A stretch of DNA of 64,000 nt from positions 3,100,001 to 3,164,000 of the forward strand of contig NZ_JADOUF010000001.1 in assembly GCF_015751905.1 (NCBI RefSeq). Reading direction: 5' to 3'. Positions 17,090 to 26,680 of this stretch are shown in pieces. This DNA comes from Longispora fulva (GTDB taxonomy: Bacteria > Actinomycetota > Actinomycetes > Mycobacteriales > Micromonosporaceae). A program made the translations under genes and the position numbers. The stretch's first letter is position 1. Each line of letters opens with the position of its first letter. Under the pieces are notes generated by a model. That model worked only from the letters and a program-made list of their open reading frames with translations, made no database searches and had not been told where the DNA came from.

Positions 17090-18799
17090 ATGAACCAGCG
17101 CTCGGCGCTCCTGATCGCGACCTACCGGTACCAGGACCCGGAGCTGCGGGAACTGACCGCTCCCCCGAACGACGCCGAGGCGCTCGCCGCCGTCCTGCGC
17201 GACCCCGACATCGCCGGCTTCGACGTGACGATCCTGATCAACGAGCCGCTGCACGTGGTCGGCGAGGCGATCGGCGACTTCTACCGCGAGCGACGCCTCG
17301 ACGACCTGGCGCTTCTGTATTTCACCGGGCACGGGCTCAAGGACGACGAGGGCCGGCTGTACCTCGCGATGGCCAACACCCGGCTCGACAGCCTGCTGTT
17401 CACCGGGTTGTCCGCCGACCTGATCGACCAGGCGATGGAACGCTGCCCGTCCCGGCGGAAGGTGCTGATCCTCGACTGCTGCTACAGCGGCGCGTTCCCC
17501 GCCGGCCGGCCGGCCAAGGCCGACCGGCAGGTGCACACGCTCGAACGGTTCCGGGGCCGGGGGCGCACCGTGCTGACCGCCTCCGACGAGACCCGGTACT
17601 CGTTCGAGGGCGACCGGCGGCACGGCACGGCTGTCCAGTCCGTGTTCACCCGGCACCTGGTCGCCGGCCTGCGAGACGGCACCGCCGATCTCGATGGCGA
17701 CGGGGACATCACCCTGGACGAGTTGTACAACTACGTGCACGACCGGGTAGTCGAGGAGATGCCGCAGCAGCGGCCGAAGCGGCAGGACAATGTCGAGGGC
17801 CGCGTCGTGATCGCCCGCAACGTGCATTGGCGGCTACCGGACCATGTCGCGAACGCCGTCGGCAGTCCGATCGCCACCGACCGGCTAGCCGCGCTCGACA
17901 GTCTCGCCCGACTGCACCGGATCGGCAACGACGTGGTGCGCGGCCAAGTCGCGGCCGAGATCGGACGCCTCGTTGAGGACGACAGCCGGATGGTGGCCGC
18001 GGCGGCGGGTCACCTCTGGTCCCAGCTCGCGGAGCACGGCAGAGCGCCGGACCCTCGGCACACCGACACCGATGCGGCACCGCAGTCTCCGCGACCGGAG
18101 GCCGGGACGGCACCCGCCGGCAGCCCCAAGGACCCGCGACCTGACGGGCCGGAGTCCAGGCACCAACCCACGACCGGATCCGCCACCGCACCGATCACCC
18201 CGGACCGGGCCGCTGTGGAGCGGTCCGGCCCTGCCCGCTGGTTCCGGATCGAGGCGTCCCCGCACGCAGCCGGCCCCGGACGGCCCCTCTTGGCTGCGAT
18301 CGGCGCGTCCGTGGCCGCCATCGGGTCCATCGGGTACACCGGTGCGGCGATCGCGGTCCACCGGTCGCCGGACGACATCGACACCGCCCGCTTTCTGATC
18401 GCGGCCTGGGCCCTGGTGATCGCCGGTCTCGCCGCAGCGCTGGACGGGTCCGTGCCGGGCCGTTCCGAGGCGTCGGCCAGGCAGCGCGCCTTGTTCCTCC
18501 CCGGCATTCTCGGCTGCGCGCTTCTCAGCTGCGAACTCTTCGTCGCGATTGGCGTGCTGCAGCTGCCGTGGTGGGCGGTCGCGGTGCCGGGGATCCTGGT
18601 CACAGTCGGACTGCCGCTGATCGCGGTCGTCGGTCGGCGCACCGGGCTCTGGCCGCCGGCCGTCGCGGTGTCCGTGGGCATTCTGCCCGTTCTGTGGCTG
18701 GTCGAGGGGCTGACGAACGCAGTTCTCGCCGGCCTGCCCGAGTGCGCCATCATGACAACGGTCGCCATCTCGGCCTGGCGGTCGAAGCGCGGCGACTGA
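17090..18799 (+). CDS. Membrane-anchored caspase-like (C14) protease
   Basis: The 569-residue protein has an N-terminal caspase/metacaspase domain. It begins SALLIATYRYQDPELRELTA, with LLYFTGHGLKDDEG supplying His81 and VLILDCCYSGAF supplying Cys131, so the catalytic dyad is intact. An EF-like DLDGDGDITLDELYNYVHDR acidic segment lies near 204-223; calcium control is possible but speculative. A disordered Pro/Thr-rich linker (about 320-390) leads to about six TM helices (400-560), for example ALVIAGLAAAL and LPGILGCALLSCELFVAIGV. A membrane caspase beside EACC1 and a NACHT ATPase suggests a suicide or protein-processing effector triggered by the sensor. Confidence 0.9.
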   Translation: MNQRSALLIATYRYQDPELRELTAPPNDAEALAAVLRDPDIAGFDVTILINEPLHVVGEAIGDFYRERRLDDLALLYFTGHGLKDDEGRLYLAMANTRLDSLLFTGLSADLIDQAMERCPSRRKVLILDCCYSGAFPAGRPAKADRQVHTLERFRGRGRTVLTASDETRYSFEGDRRHGTAVQSVFTRHLVAGLRDGTADLDGDGDITLDELYNYVHDRVVEEMPQQRPKRQDNVEGRVVIARNVHWRLPDHVANAVGSPIATDRLAALDSLARLHRIGNDVVRGQVAAEIGRLVEDDSRMVAAAAGHLWSQLAEHGRAPDPRHTDTDAAPQSPRPEAGTAPAGSPKDPRPDGPESRHQPTTGSATAPITPDRAAVERSGPARWFRIEASPHAAGPGRPLLAAIGASVAAIGSIGYTGAAIAVHRSPDDIDTARFLIAAWALVIAGLAAALDGSVPGRSEASARQRALFLPGILGCALLSCELFVAIGVLQLPWWAVAVPGILVTVGLPLIAVVGRRTGLWPPAVAVSVGILPVLWLVEGLTNAVLAGLPECAIMTTVAISAWRSKRGD

Positions 18800-18938
18800 C
18801 CTTCGCCTGAGGCTACGACCTGTCGTCGGACAACCCGACTACCGCCGCGTTGTCCGGTGGTCGACTGACGCGGGCCGGCGCGCGCCCCGCGGACCGATAC
18901 TCCTAAGTGGGTTGTGGCGACCACCGAGGGAGCTGTAC

Positions 18939-21878
18939 ATGCCGCGTGCCGGGAGGATGCTGGCGTGGGGTCTGGCGGCGCTGGGCGGGCCCGTCGTCGC
19001 CCTCACCGCCATCGGAGGGCTGCTCGCCCGCAACTGGTTGGCGACCGCGTTCCTCGCCGTGTGCTACGAGATCGTGGTGGGCGTTGCGGTCCTGGCCGGC
19101 GAGAGCGCGGCGAAACGGGTCAAGATCCGACTCGAGCAGCTGGCCGACTGGGTCGATCAGGCGGCGGGCCGGCGGATGTCGCCGTACGGGCGCAAGTATC
19201 GCACCTACATGCTCGCCGAGTCCCGGGTGATCGACCTCAAGGGCGTGGCGACCGCCGGTTCGTACACCCCTGAACTCGACGAGGTCTACGTGGACCCCGG
19301 CCTCGTCCCCCGGCCCGCGTACGAGGTGCCCGGGTCGCTCGTGGCCGCGCTGCCGGGCGATCTCACGCAGCGGTACCACGGGATCGACGAGCTGCTCAGC
19401 GACCGCAACCCGGTCGCGCTGGCCGTCCTCGGCGGGCCGGGCAGCGGCAAGACGACCCTGCTGCGGCACCTGGTGCGCGAGACGATCCGTCCCCGGCGCG
19501 GGCTGCGGGCCCGCAGGCTCGCCGAGGGTCACCGGCGGCGCGGCCAGATCCCGATCCTGCTGGTCCTGCGCGACCACGCCGGGCGGATCGCCGAGCGCCC
19601 GAGGGTGCCCCTGGCGGAGCTGGTCCGCGACACCGTCCCGGATCTCGGGGTCCGCGAACCGCCGGGCTGGTGGGACCAGCAGTTGCACGCCGGGGCCTGC
19701 CTGGTCCTCCTCGACGGGCTCGACGAGGTCGCCCGGCCGGAGGACCGCAAGGCCGTGACGGTGTGGATCGAGCAGCAGCTGTCGCAGTACCCCGGCAATG
19801 ACTTCGTGATCACGTCGCGGCCGCACGCCTATCCCGCCCCGGCGATCGGCAGGGCCCAGGTCATGCAGGTGCGGCCTTTCGCCGACGAGCACGTGCGGCG
19901 GTTCCTGCACGCGTGGTACCTGGCCATCGAACGGCGCGACGCGCGCGGGGACTCCGGGCGCGACCGGGGTCGAGGGATCGAGATCCGGGCCCGGGAGCGG
20001 GCCGCCGACCTCATCGACCGGCTCGCCGCCGCGCCCGCGCTCCTCGATCTGACCGTCAACCCACTGCTGCTGACGATGATCGCCAGCGTGCACCGCAGCC
20101 AGGGCGGGCTGATCGCCGACCGGGCCACCCTGTATAAGGACATCTGCAACGGGATGCTGTGGAGCCGCCGCGCCGTCGACGGCCGCCCCGGCGAGGACGG
20201 CGGCGGCTGGCTCGACCGGCCCTCCGGCGAGTTCAAGGTGCCCGTCATGGCCGCGCTCGCGTTCCGGATGATGCGGGGCCGCGACAGCAGCCTGCCCAAG
20301 GTGGAGGTCCTCGACGCGGTCGGGTCGCAGCTGCGCTACATGTCGATCCGGGTCACCGCCGAGGAACTGCTCGCCGACGTCGTGGCCAGCGGATTCCTGC
20401 ACCGCAGCGAACAGGACCGCTACAGCTTCGCCCACCAGACCTTCGGGGAGTACCTCGCGGCCGTGCACATCGTCAAGAACGGCCTGCATCAGGTACTCGC
20501 CGACGCCGTCGACGACATGTGGTGGCGCGAGACGACCCTGCTGTACGTCGTGCTCGCCGACGCCACCCCGATCGTGCGGGCCTGCCTCGCGTCGGGTTCG
20601 CTTCCCGCGCTCGCCCTCGCGTTCGACTGCGTGCCCACCGCCGGCGGGATCGGCCTCGCCCAGGAGCAGCGCGAGGCGCTCGCGGCCTACAAGGACAAGG
20701 CTTTCGATCCCACCGCCGACCCGGGGCTGCGCCGTCTTGTGGCCGCCGCGCTGGTCACGCGGCACCTGCACCGGTTCGTGCTGACCCCCGACGACTCGCG
20801 GGTGTGCCCGATCCCGATCAGCGGCGAGCTGCACCTGCTGTTCCGCCGCGACACCGGCACCCCGGCACCGGACGGCCCCCTTGTCGCGGAGCCGGGCGGG
20901 CCCGTCACCGGGGTGTGGGGCCACGACGCGGTGGCGCTGACGGCCTGGGTGAACTCCGTCATCGCCGGGGAGAACGGCAGCCAGCGGTACCGGCTGCCGA
21001 CGCACCGGGAGGTGCAGTACCTCGCCAGCCAGCCCGGCATGCTCAGCCACCCCGGCACGATGAGCGTGTGGACCCAGCCCGAACAGGGCGCCGGACCCGG
21101 CCTGTGGATCGCCGCCGACCGGCCGGACCCCCGCCTCGTCACCGGCCTCGACCTCATCGTCGCCGCCACCCACGACGCCGCCACCTCGCCCGTGCTCCTC
21201 CAACTCGCCCTGGCCAGCGCCAGCGCCCTGGCACTCGACCTCGACGGGGCGCTCGTGCGGGCCGGCACGGCCGACGACGCGGTCGACCGGGCCGTGGGCC
21301 TCGCCGTCCCCCTCGCCCGCACCCTCGACCTGGCGCTGCGCCGCGACCCCGGACTGGCTCACGCCCTCGCCCTCGACCTGGACCTCAACGCCCGCGACGT
21401 CGTCCTCGGGGCCGCGCTCGCCCGCACCCTCGCCGCCGTCCAGGAGCAGCTCGTCGGCCGCCGACGCCTCCCTGACCTCTCCGGACCGGCCGGCACCTTC
21501 GCCAGAACCCTCACCGGGTACGCCGGCGTCACCGACGCCTACCGGGCCACGGTCACCCTGGACACCCTCGCGTACCTGGTCCGCGACGCGTGCACCACGT
21601 TCACGGGCAGCCAGGAGCCGCCCACGTCCCGGGCGGCGGTCATCGCGCGCCGGCTCGCCGAGACGGCCGAGCCACTGTTCGCCCGGCGTCGGCCGCTCGC
21701 CGCCGGTGATCCGATCGCCGTGCGGTTGCCCGCTCTGGTGCTCGCGGCGGAGGCGTCCGATCGGCGGTGGCACGCGGTCGGCGAGTCGTTCCGCAGCGTG
21801 GCGGCCGGGGTCACGCTGCTGCAGAGGCGGGCCACCCAGCAGCCACCCACGGAGAACATCCTGCTCACCCGGGCGTGA
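18939..21878 (+). CDS. Membrane-associated NACHT NTPase with FGE-sulfatase-like segment
   Basis: The 979-residue protein starts with two TM helices (about 8-54). A NACHT STAND NTPase follows: Walker A GGPGSGKTT (165-173), Walker B LVLLDGLDEV (256-265), sensor FVITSRPHAYP, and an NPLLLTMIA helix. A helical winged region includes YSFAHQTFGEYLAAVHIV. Around 665-720 a shortened formylglycine-generating-enzyme/sulfatase-like module is visible (VALTAWVNSVIAGEN, RYRLPTHREVQYL, VWTQ); FGE domains are frequent C-terminal sensors or effectors of NACHT conflict proteins. The tail is helical and Asp/Leu-rich. ATG 18939 is chosen for GAGGGAG upstream; TTG 18912 lacks one. It likely senses a signal and switches the adjacent caspase. 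Confidence 0.88.
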   Translation: MPRAGRMLAWGLAALGGPVVALTAIGGLLARNWLATAFLAVCYEIVVGVAVLAGESAAKRVKIRLEQLADWVDQAAGRRMSPYGRKYRTYMLAESRVIDLKGVATAGSYTPELDEVYVDPGLVPRPAYEVPGSLVAALPGDLTQRYHGIDELLSDRNPVALAVLGGPGSGKTTLLRHLVRETIRPRRGLRARRLAEGHRRRGQIPILLVLRDHAGRIAERPRVPLAELVRDTVPDLGVREPPGWWDQQLHAGACLVLLDGLDEVARPEDRKAVTVWIEQQLSQYPGNDFVITSRPHAYPAPAIGRAQVMQVRPFADEHVRRFLHAWYLAIERRDARGDSGRDRGRGIEIRARERAADLIDRLAAAPALLDLTVNPLLLTMIASVHRSQGGLIADRATLYKDICNGMLWSRRAVDGRPGEDGGGWLDRPSGEFKVPVMAALAFRMMRGRDSSLPKVEVLDAVGSQLRYMSIRVTAEELLADVVASGFLHRSEQDRYSFAHQTFGEYLAAVHIVKNGLHQVLADAVDDMWWRETTLLYVVLADATPIVRACLASGSLPALALAFDCVPTAGGIGLAQEQREALAAYKDKAFDPTADPGLRRLVAAALVTRHLHRFVLTPDDSRVCPIPISGELHLLFRRDTGTPAPDGPLVAEPGGPVTGVWGHDAVALTAWVNSVIAGENGSQRYRLPTHREVQYLASQPGMLSHPGTMSVWTQPEQGAGPGLWIAADRPDPRLVTGLDLIVAATHDAATSPVLLQLALASASALALDLDGALVRAGTADDAVDRAVGLAVPLARTLDLALRRDPGLAHALALDLDLNARDVVLGAALARTLAAVQEQLVGRRRLPDLSGPAGTFARTLTGYAGVTDAYRATVTLDTLAYLVRDACTTFTGSQEPPTSRAAVIARRLAETAEPLFARRRPLAAGDPIAVRLPALVLAAEASDRRWHAVGESFRSVAAGVTLLQRRATQQPPTENILLTRA

Positions 21879-22123
21879 GGAGTCCCGCACCCGCCCAGGC
21901 CGCCGAGGCCCGACACAATCGGCCAGCGGCACCCTAGGCTCCGGCCGCGGCGACCAGGCCGCTACCTTGCGGCAGGCAACCCGATCACCCCCAGACGAGG
22001 ATTCACGCGCGCATGGATCGACCGATCATCCCACCGCCAAACTCACCCGCCTCGAGCTAAACGCCTGGCCAGAATTCTTGTCCGTAACTGTCGGGTAGCC
22101 GGGAGCGGCGGATGTCAGGACGG

Positions 22124-23566
22124 TCATGAGTGTGGGGCGGAACTCGCACTGCGACGGCGCGATCTGGCCCAAACTGATGGTCCACCGGCGGGTGCGGGTG
22201 CGGGGACCTGGCGGTGGGTGGGGATGCCCGCTCCCACGAGAACAGCGGCGGCGGCCAGGGCCGCGCTGGCGACCAGCGCCGGGGCGAAGCCGTCGACGAA
22301 CGCGCGCGGACTGCCGTAGTCGCCTCTGGCGGCGAAAACGGCGACCAGTGCGGCCACTCCGAAGGCCCCGCCGAGCTGGCGAAGCGCGCTGTACGCCCCG
22401 GAGGCCTTGCCGATGTCAGCGGGCGCGACCGAGGCAAGCACAGCGGCCTGGGTCGCGGGGATGGCCGCCGCGACCCCGATCCCGGACAGCACCAGCGGTG
22501 CGACGAGCTGCCAGTATGCGACGTTCGGGGTGGCGAGATCCGCGATCCACAGCATGGATGCGGCGTGAAGAGTCATGCCACCGGCCACGAGCGGGCGCGC
22601 GCCGTACCGCTGGACCAGACTGCCGGCGATCCTGGGCACGATGACCGTCATCGCGCCCCACGGCATCAGCCGCAGGCCGGCCTCCAGGGGCCTGGCGCCG
22701 AGGCTGGTCTGGAGGAACTGCGCCATGAAGTACACCGATCCGAATGTCGATGCCCAGACGAAGAAGATCGCGGCGTTGCCGGTCGCGAAGGCCCGGCCCC
22801 GAAACAACCGGAGCGGCAGCATCGGCTCGCCCGTGCGGGCCTCGAAGGCGACGAAACCGGCGGTCAGCGCCGCACCGGCCCCCAGCGCCGCCAGCACCTC
22901 GAGGCTGGCCCAGCCGGCGGCGTTGCCGCGCACCAGCCCCCAGACCAGGCCGAATGCGGCCCCGCCCGCCAGCAGCAGGCCGCCGATGTCCAGGCCCGAC
23001 CCGGGGCCGCGGCTCGGTTCGATCCGGCGCAGCACGAACGCGACGAGTACCGCCACGACCGGCAGGTTCAGCCAGAAAATCCACCGCCAGGACGCGCCGT
23101 CGACGATCGCGCCGCCGACCAGCGGGCCGGCCGGCACTGACGCGCCGACTACGGCGGTGAAGGCACCCAGCACACGCGCCCGCCTCTCCGGCGGGATCGC
23201 CGCGCCCAGCAGCGTCAGCGCGAGCGGCATCACGGCTGCGGCGCCGGCGCCCTGCGCGGCGCGGGCGGCGATCAGCCAACCGGCGGTCGGGGCGAGCGCG
23301 CAGCCCGCCGACGCGACCGCGAACAGGGCCAGGCCGGAGACGAAAAGCCGCCGCCGGCCGAACCTGTCCCCGAGCGCCGCGGCGGTCAGCAGGAGCACGG
23401 CGAAGCTGAGGGTGTACGCGTTCACCGTCCACTCGAGCTGCTCGACGGACGCGTGCAAGTCGAGTCGGATCGTGGTCAGGGCCGTGGACACCACCGAGGC
23501 GTCCAGGCCGACGAGCAGGGCCGCCACGGCGGTCAGCCCCAGAATCCAACGTTGAGAAATGGTCAC
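22124..23566 (-). CDS. MFS drug/efflux transporter (DHA2, 14-TM type)
   Basis: The 480-residue membrane protein has the DHA2-type major facilitator pattern. It starts LGLTAVAALLVGLDASVVST with the conserved LDxxVVxTAL motif, contains LGDRFGRRRLFVSGLALFAV (motif A) and a SWRWIFWLNLP motif, and ends with a long Pro/Ser-rich tail. It should export drugs or metabolites by proton antiport. GTG 23566 fits the family N-terminus, although its ribosome site is weak. It is divergent from a sigma-factor gene, with only 82 bases between starts, so the two probably share a control region. Confidence 0.92.
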   Translation of the reverse strand: MTISQRWILGLTAVAALLVGLDASVVSTALTTIRLDLHASVEQLEWTVNAYTLSFAVLLLTAAALGDRFGRRRLFVSGLALFAVASAGCALAPTAGWLIAARAAQGAGAAAVMPLALTLLGAAIPPERRARVLGAFTAVVGASVPAGPLVGGAIVDGASWRWIFWLNLPVVAVLVAFVLRRIEPSRGPGSGLDIGGLLLAGGAAFGLVWGLVRGNAAGWASLEVLAALGAGAALTAGFVAFEARTGEPMLPLRLFRGRAFATGNAAIFFVWASTFGSVYFMAQFLQTSLGARPLEAGLRLMPWGAMTVIVPRIAGSLVQRYGARPLVAGGMTLHAASMLWIADLATPNVAYWQLVAPLVLSGIGVAAAIPATQAAVLASVAPADIGKASGAYSALRQLGGAFGVAALVAVFAARGDYGSPRAFVDGFAPALVASAALAAAAVLVGAGIPTHRQVPAPAPAGGPSVWARSRRRSASSAPHS

Positions 23567-23648
23567 GTCGATCTGACACCGGCCTGCGGGGAAACGGACC
23601 GTTCCGATTCCGTACCCGCCGGTGTCACTCTGTTCGAGGAGGACGATC

Positions 23649-24632
23649 ATGACCGAAGACACCCTGCGGCACGCCCGCACCGGAGACGCAGAGGCGTTCC
23701 GCGCGCTAACCGAGCCGTACCGGCGGGAACTGCGCCTGCACTGCTACCGGATCGTCGGTTCGGTGGCCGATGCAGAGGACCTGGTCCAGGACACGCTGCT
23801 GGCAGCCTGGCTCGGTCTCGAAGACTTCGAGGGTCGGTCATCGGTGCGCACCTGGCTGTACCGGATCGCGACGAACCGGAGCCTCAACGCGCTGCGCGCC
23901 TCCGGCCGCCGGCCGCGACGTGAGGTCCCGGAGCTGACCGAGCCGACCCGGCGCGGGGAGCCGGTGTGGCTCCAGCCGTACCCGGACTCGATGCTCGAAC
24001 TGGCCGACCTCGCCCCCGGCCCCGAGGCCCGCTACGAAGCCAGGGAAGCGATCGGGCTGGCGCTCATCACCGCCGTGCAGCGGCTACCGCCTCGGCAGCG
24101 AGCCGTCGTCGTGCTGTGCGATGTGCTCGGCTTCCGGCTCGCCGACGCGGCCCATGTGCTCGAGACGTCCGCGACCGCCGTGAAGGGGGCGCTCCAGCGG
24201 GCCCGGGTGACGCTGTCCGCCGACAAGCCGGCCCTGGCCGAAGCCCTCGCCCCGGGATCTGCCCGGGAACGCGAACTCGTCGGACTGTTCGCTGACGCGC
24301 TCGAGTCCGGCGACACCGACGCCATGGTCGCCCTGCTCACGGACGACGCGTGGCTCACCATGCCGCCGGTGCCGAATGAGTACCAGGGCCGGGCCGCCAT
24401 CAGGGCCTTCTTCGCCGACCGGGCGCGGACCTGGGGTGCGCCGCCGCGCGTGGTGCCCACCCGGGCCAACGGCCAGCCGGCCCTCGGCTACTACATGCCG
24501 GCTCTACCCGCCGCGATCGCCCGGCCGCGCGGGCTGATGGTATTGACGGTCGCGGAAAACGGGATCTCGGCGATCACCCGATTCGGGGACACGTCAGTGT
24601 TCCCGTTCTTCGGCCTACCCCGGTGGCTGTGA
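23649..24632 (+). CDS. ECF sigma factor with SnoaL-like C-terminal domain
   Basis: The 327-residue protein has sigma region 2 (RRELRLHCYRIVGSVADAED, LVQDTLLAAW, VRTWLYRIATNRSLNALR) and region 4 (LPPRQRAVVVLCDVLGFRLA with DAAHVLETSATAVKGALQRA). A C-terminal NTF2/SnoaL-like domain follows (FADALESGDTDAMVALLTDD, AIRAFFADRARTW, GDTSVFPFFGLPRWL). This is the SigG/TIGR02960-type ECF architecture, where the C-terminal domain replaces an anti-sigma factor and may bind a small ligand. ATG 23649 is supported by GAGGAGG with a six-base spacer. The divergent transporter is a plausible target. Confidence 0.92.
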   Translation: MTEDTLRHARTGDAEAFRALTEPYRRELRLHCYRIVGSVADAEDLVQDTLLAAWLGLEDFEGRSSVRTWLYRIATNRSLNALRASGRRPRREVPELTEPTRRGEPVWLQPYPDSMLELADLAPGPEARYEAREAIGLALITAVQRLPPRQRAVVVLCDVLGFRLADAAHVLETSATAVKGALQRARVTLSADKPALAEALAPGSARERELVGLFADALESGDTDAMVALLTDDAWLTMPPVPNEYQGRAAIRAFFADRARTWGAPPRVVPTRANGQPALGYYMPALPAAIARPRGLMVLTVAENGISAITRFGDTSVFPFFGLPRWL

Positions 24633-24840
24633 GGTGAGCCGTCCTCAGTTCGTAAGGCGCGGCGGGCGTCGGCACCAACGACAAGAGCCTGACAATCGCC
24701 GCGCCCTGGACCACCCCGTCTACCCGACAGTCGCGGACAAGCCTTCTGGCCAGGCGCTCAGTGCCGGGAATCGACGAGTCCCGCGGTGGGCTGGCCACGA
24801 AGGTCCGCCTTCTCGCCGAGACGCGGGGCCGGGAGATGGT

Positions 24841-25041
24841 TCAGGAGATCGGGGTGATGCGGTGGGCCTGGGTGCCCAGGCGGCCGCGGACGATGTCGAA
24901 CTCGACGCGCTGATCGGCCAGGAGCACCACGTCGGGCACTGTCACCTCCATGGCGTGCGCCAGGACATGGCCGCCGCTGTCCGGGGTGATGAACCCGAAC
25001 CGCCGGTCAGGATCGAACCATTTCACCGTGCCCTGCGCCAT
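24841..25041 (-). CDS. Divergent cold-shock-domain protein
   Basis: The 66-residue protein carries RNP1 in the form WFDPDRRFGFITPDSGG, but the usual RNP2-type VFVH reads VLAHAMEV, so nucleic-acid binding may be altered. The ending VEFDIVRGRLGTQAHRITPI matches the normal Csp C-terminus. The ATG at 25041 has GGGAG six bases upstream. It stands alone with long flanking spacers. It is probably an RNA chaperone paralogue with relaxed conservation. Confidence 0.8.
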   Translation of the reverse strand: MAQGTVKWFDPDRRFGFITPDSGGHVLAHAMEVTVPDVVLLADQRVEFDIVRGRLGTQAHRITPIS

Positions 25042-25465
25042 CAGGAACTCCCACACTCGCGGCTACATCCAACTGGTACGTCCATTGGTCCGGCCGGGGC
25101 TGGTGTCCGCGGCGGTGCCGATACCCACGGACGTCGCCCTGACAGCAGGTCGGGCCCGGGCCGGTTTCGCCAGCCTGACCACGCAGCCGGCTGACAAGGA
25201 TCCTAGACGCAGTCGCGGGCCGAAACCGGCAAATCACGCCGATTGGAAGCGTCTTCCGCACGAGCCGTCCGCACCACTGGGGCGCCACCCAGGGTGTCCA
25301 GCCCGGGGTGCGTGGGCGCTGGGCGCCACCTGCTGGTGCCCGGCGCGGCGCGAACCAGGGCGCCGGATGCCACCCGTCCGGCGGATCATGGGCACCGTTG
25401 CCGACCGGCTGTCGGGCGCATAGCGTGGGACGGGCCACATCGGACCGACCTCCGACGGAGCGCCC
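25042..25465. other. Intergenic region between divergent genes
   Basis: The 424 bases separate the cold-shock gene from the rightward membrane-protein gene and should hold both promoters. Two imperfect copies of a GGGCGCCACC-type motif occur (near 25271 and 25321), which may be coincidental at this GC content. No gene with convincing features is visible. Confidence 0.35.
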
Positions 25466-26578
25466 ATGACCCCGACAGAGCCGGACCCGCCCGCCGCCCG
25501 CCGCCGCGCGATGTGGCCGTTGACCGGCCTGGCCCTGTGCGCCGTGGCCGTTGTCGTCGGGGCCGTCCTGTGGAACCGGCCCTCGCTCGCGGTGGCGGGA
25601 GTGGCCGGCGCGGCGGCCCCGGTACTGGCGATCCTGATGCGTCGGCACTGGAAGGTGTGGCTGACCGCCCTCGGGGTCCTGGGGTTCGCCGGTTGTGCGC
25701 TCGGACTCCTGTACGCGCTCTTCTGGGGCCACGACGACAACGCGCCGGCCAAGGTCAGCGTCCCCTACCGCGCGCACGCGACCGTCGACGGCGACACGCT
25801 GCGGATCACCGAGGAGGTGACGGTCGACAACCAGGCCGTGACCTCGGTGACGCTGACCCCGGGCGGCACGGTGCGCCTCGACGGCTGGGTGCTGGACCAC
25901 ACCCTCGACACCACTCCGGTGTACGCCCGCAGCCGCACCCTGCCACTGCGCGGCACCTCGCCGGTCAGCTCCGCCGTGGAGGTCCCGATCGCCCTGGGCT
26001 GGCTCACGGTGAACGGCACGTCATCCGCCGGCATGGTGCCGCGGACGGGATCCACCTTCGAGGTCAGCGCGCCGAAAGGGGCCTTGTCGGCCGTCGTGCC
26101 GCATCCGCAGCAGGTCGCCGACGGACGGAACCGGACCGAGGTCGCGACCGTGGCACTTGACTCCGACAGCGACGCGGTCACGGCGACCGTCCTCGTGCCG
26201 GTGCTGCGCAACCCGGCCGGACACGCGCTCGACAGCCTGTTCGCATGGGGGCCACTGGCCTGGTGCGCCGGTGCCGCCTTCGCGCTGCTGTCGCTCGTGC
26301 TCGTCAAACGGCTGACGGATACGGGCGATGCCGCACTGGGCCGACTGTTCCGGCGCGGCCGACCGCAACAGCCGCCGTCCCCGGAGACGCCAGGCCCGAC
26401 GGCACCGTCGGCGAGCCCCGACCCACATGGCTCGATCGCACGATCGCCGCTCGCCGACCCGCAGGGTCCGATCACACCGTCGCAGCGGTCAGCGCCGCCA
26501 GCCTCGACCCGATCGGCACGGTCAGAGCCGCCACCCGGCCCTGGTCGGCGGCGACGCAAGCCCAAGGGCGGACGGTGA
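25466..26578 (+). CDS. Hypothetical membrane protein
   Basis: The 370-residue protein has three hydrophobic helices at the N-terminus (PLTGLALCAVAVVVGAVLW; VAGVAGAAAPVLAIL; LTALGVLGFAGCALGLLYAL). A beta-rich extracytoplasmic domain of about 150 residues follows (ATVDGDTLRITEEVTVDNQA and so on), then a further TM near 270 (WCAGAAFALLSLVLVKRL) and a Pro/Ser-rich, basic tail. I recognise no family. It ends 37 bases before a bidirectional hairpin terminator that separates it from the convergent GH65 gene. Confidence 0.72.
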   Translation: MTPTEPDPPAARRRAMWPLTGLALCAVAVVVGAVLWNRPSLAVAGVAGAAAPVLAILMRRHWKVWLTALGVLGFAGCALGLLYALFWGHDDNAPAKVSVPYRAHATVDGDTLRITEEVTVDNQAVTSVTLTPGGTVRLDGWVLDHTLDTTPVYARSRTLPLRGTSPVSSAVEVPIALGWLTVNGTSSAGMVPRTGSTFEVSAPKGALSAVVPHPQQVADGRNRTEVATVALDSDSDAVTATVLVPVLRNPAGHALDSLFAWGPLAWCAGAAFALLSLVLVKRLTDTGDAALGRLFRRGRPQQPPSPETPGPTAPSASPDPHGSIARSPLADPQGPITPSQRSAPPASTRSARSEPPPGPGRRRRKPKGGR

Positions 26579-26614
26579 CTCCGAACCGCACGCGACCGCG
26601 CCAGCACGCACAGG

Positions 26615-26646
26615 GGCCGGGCCTCTGAACTCCCAGAGGCCCGGCC
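26615..26646. terminator. Bidirectional hairpin terminator
   Basis: A perfect 13-bp stem (GGCCGGGCCTCTG and its complement) with a six-base loop lies between the convergent membrane-protein and GH65 genes, ending 34 bases from the GH65 stop. Confidence 0.85.
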
Positions 26647-26680
26647 GCCGGCTGCGCCCCTCGCCCGGCGGCCACCTTTC

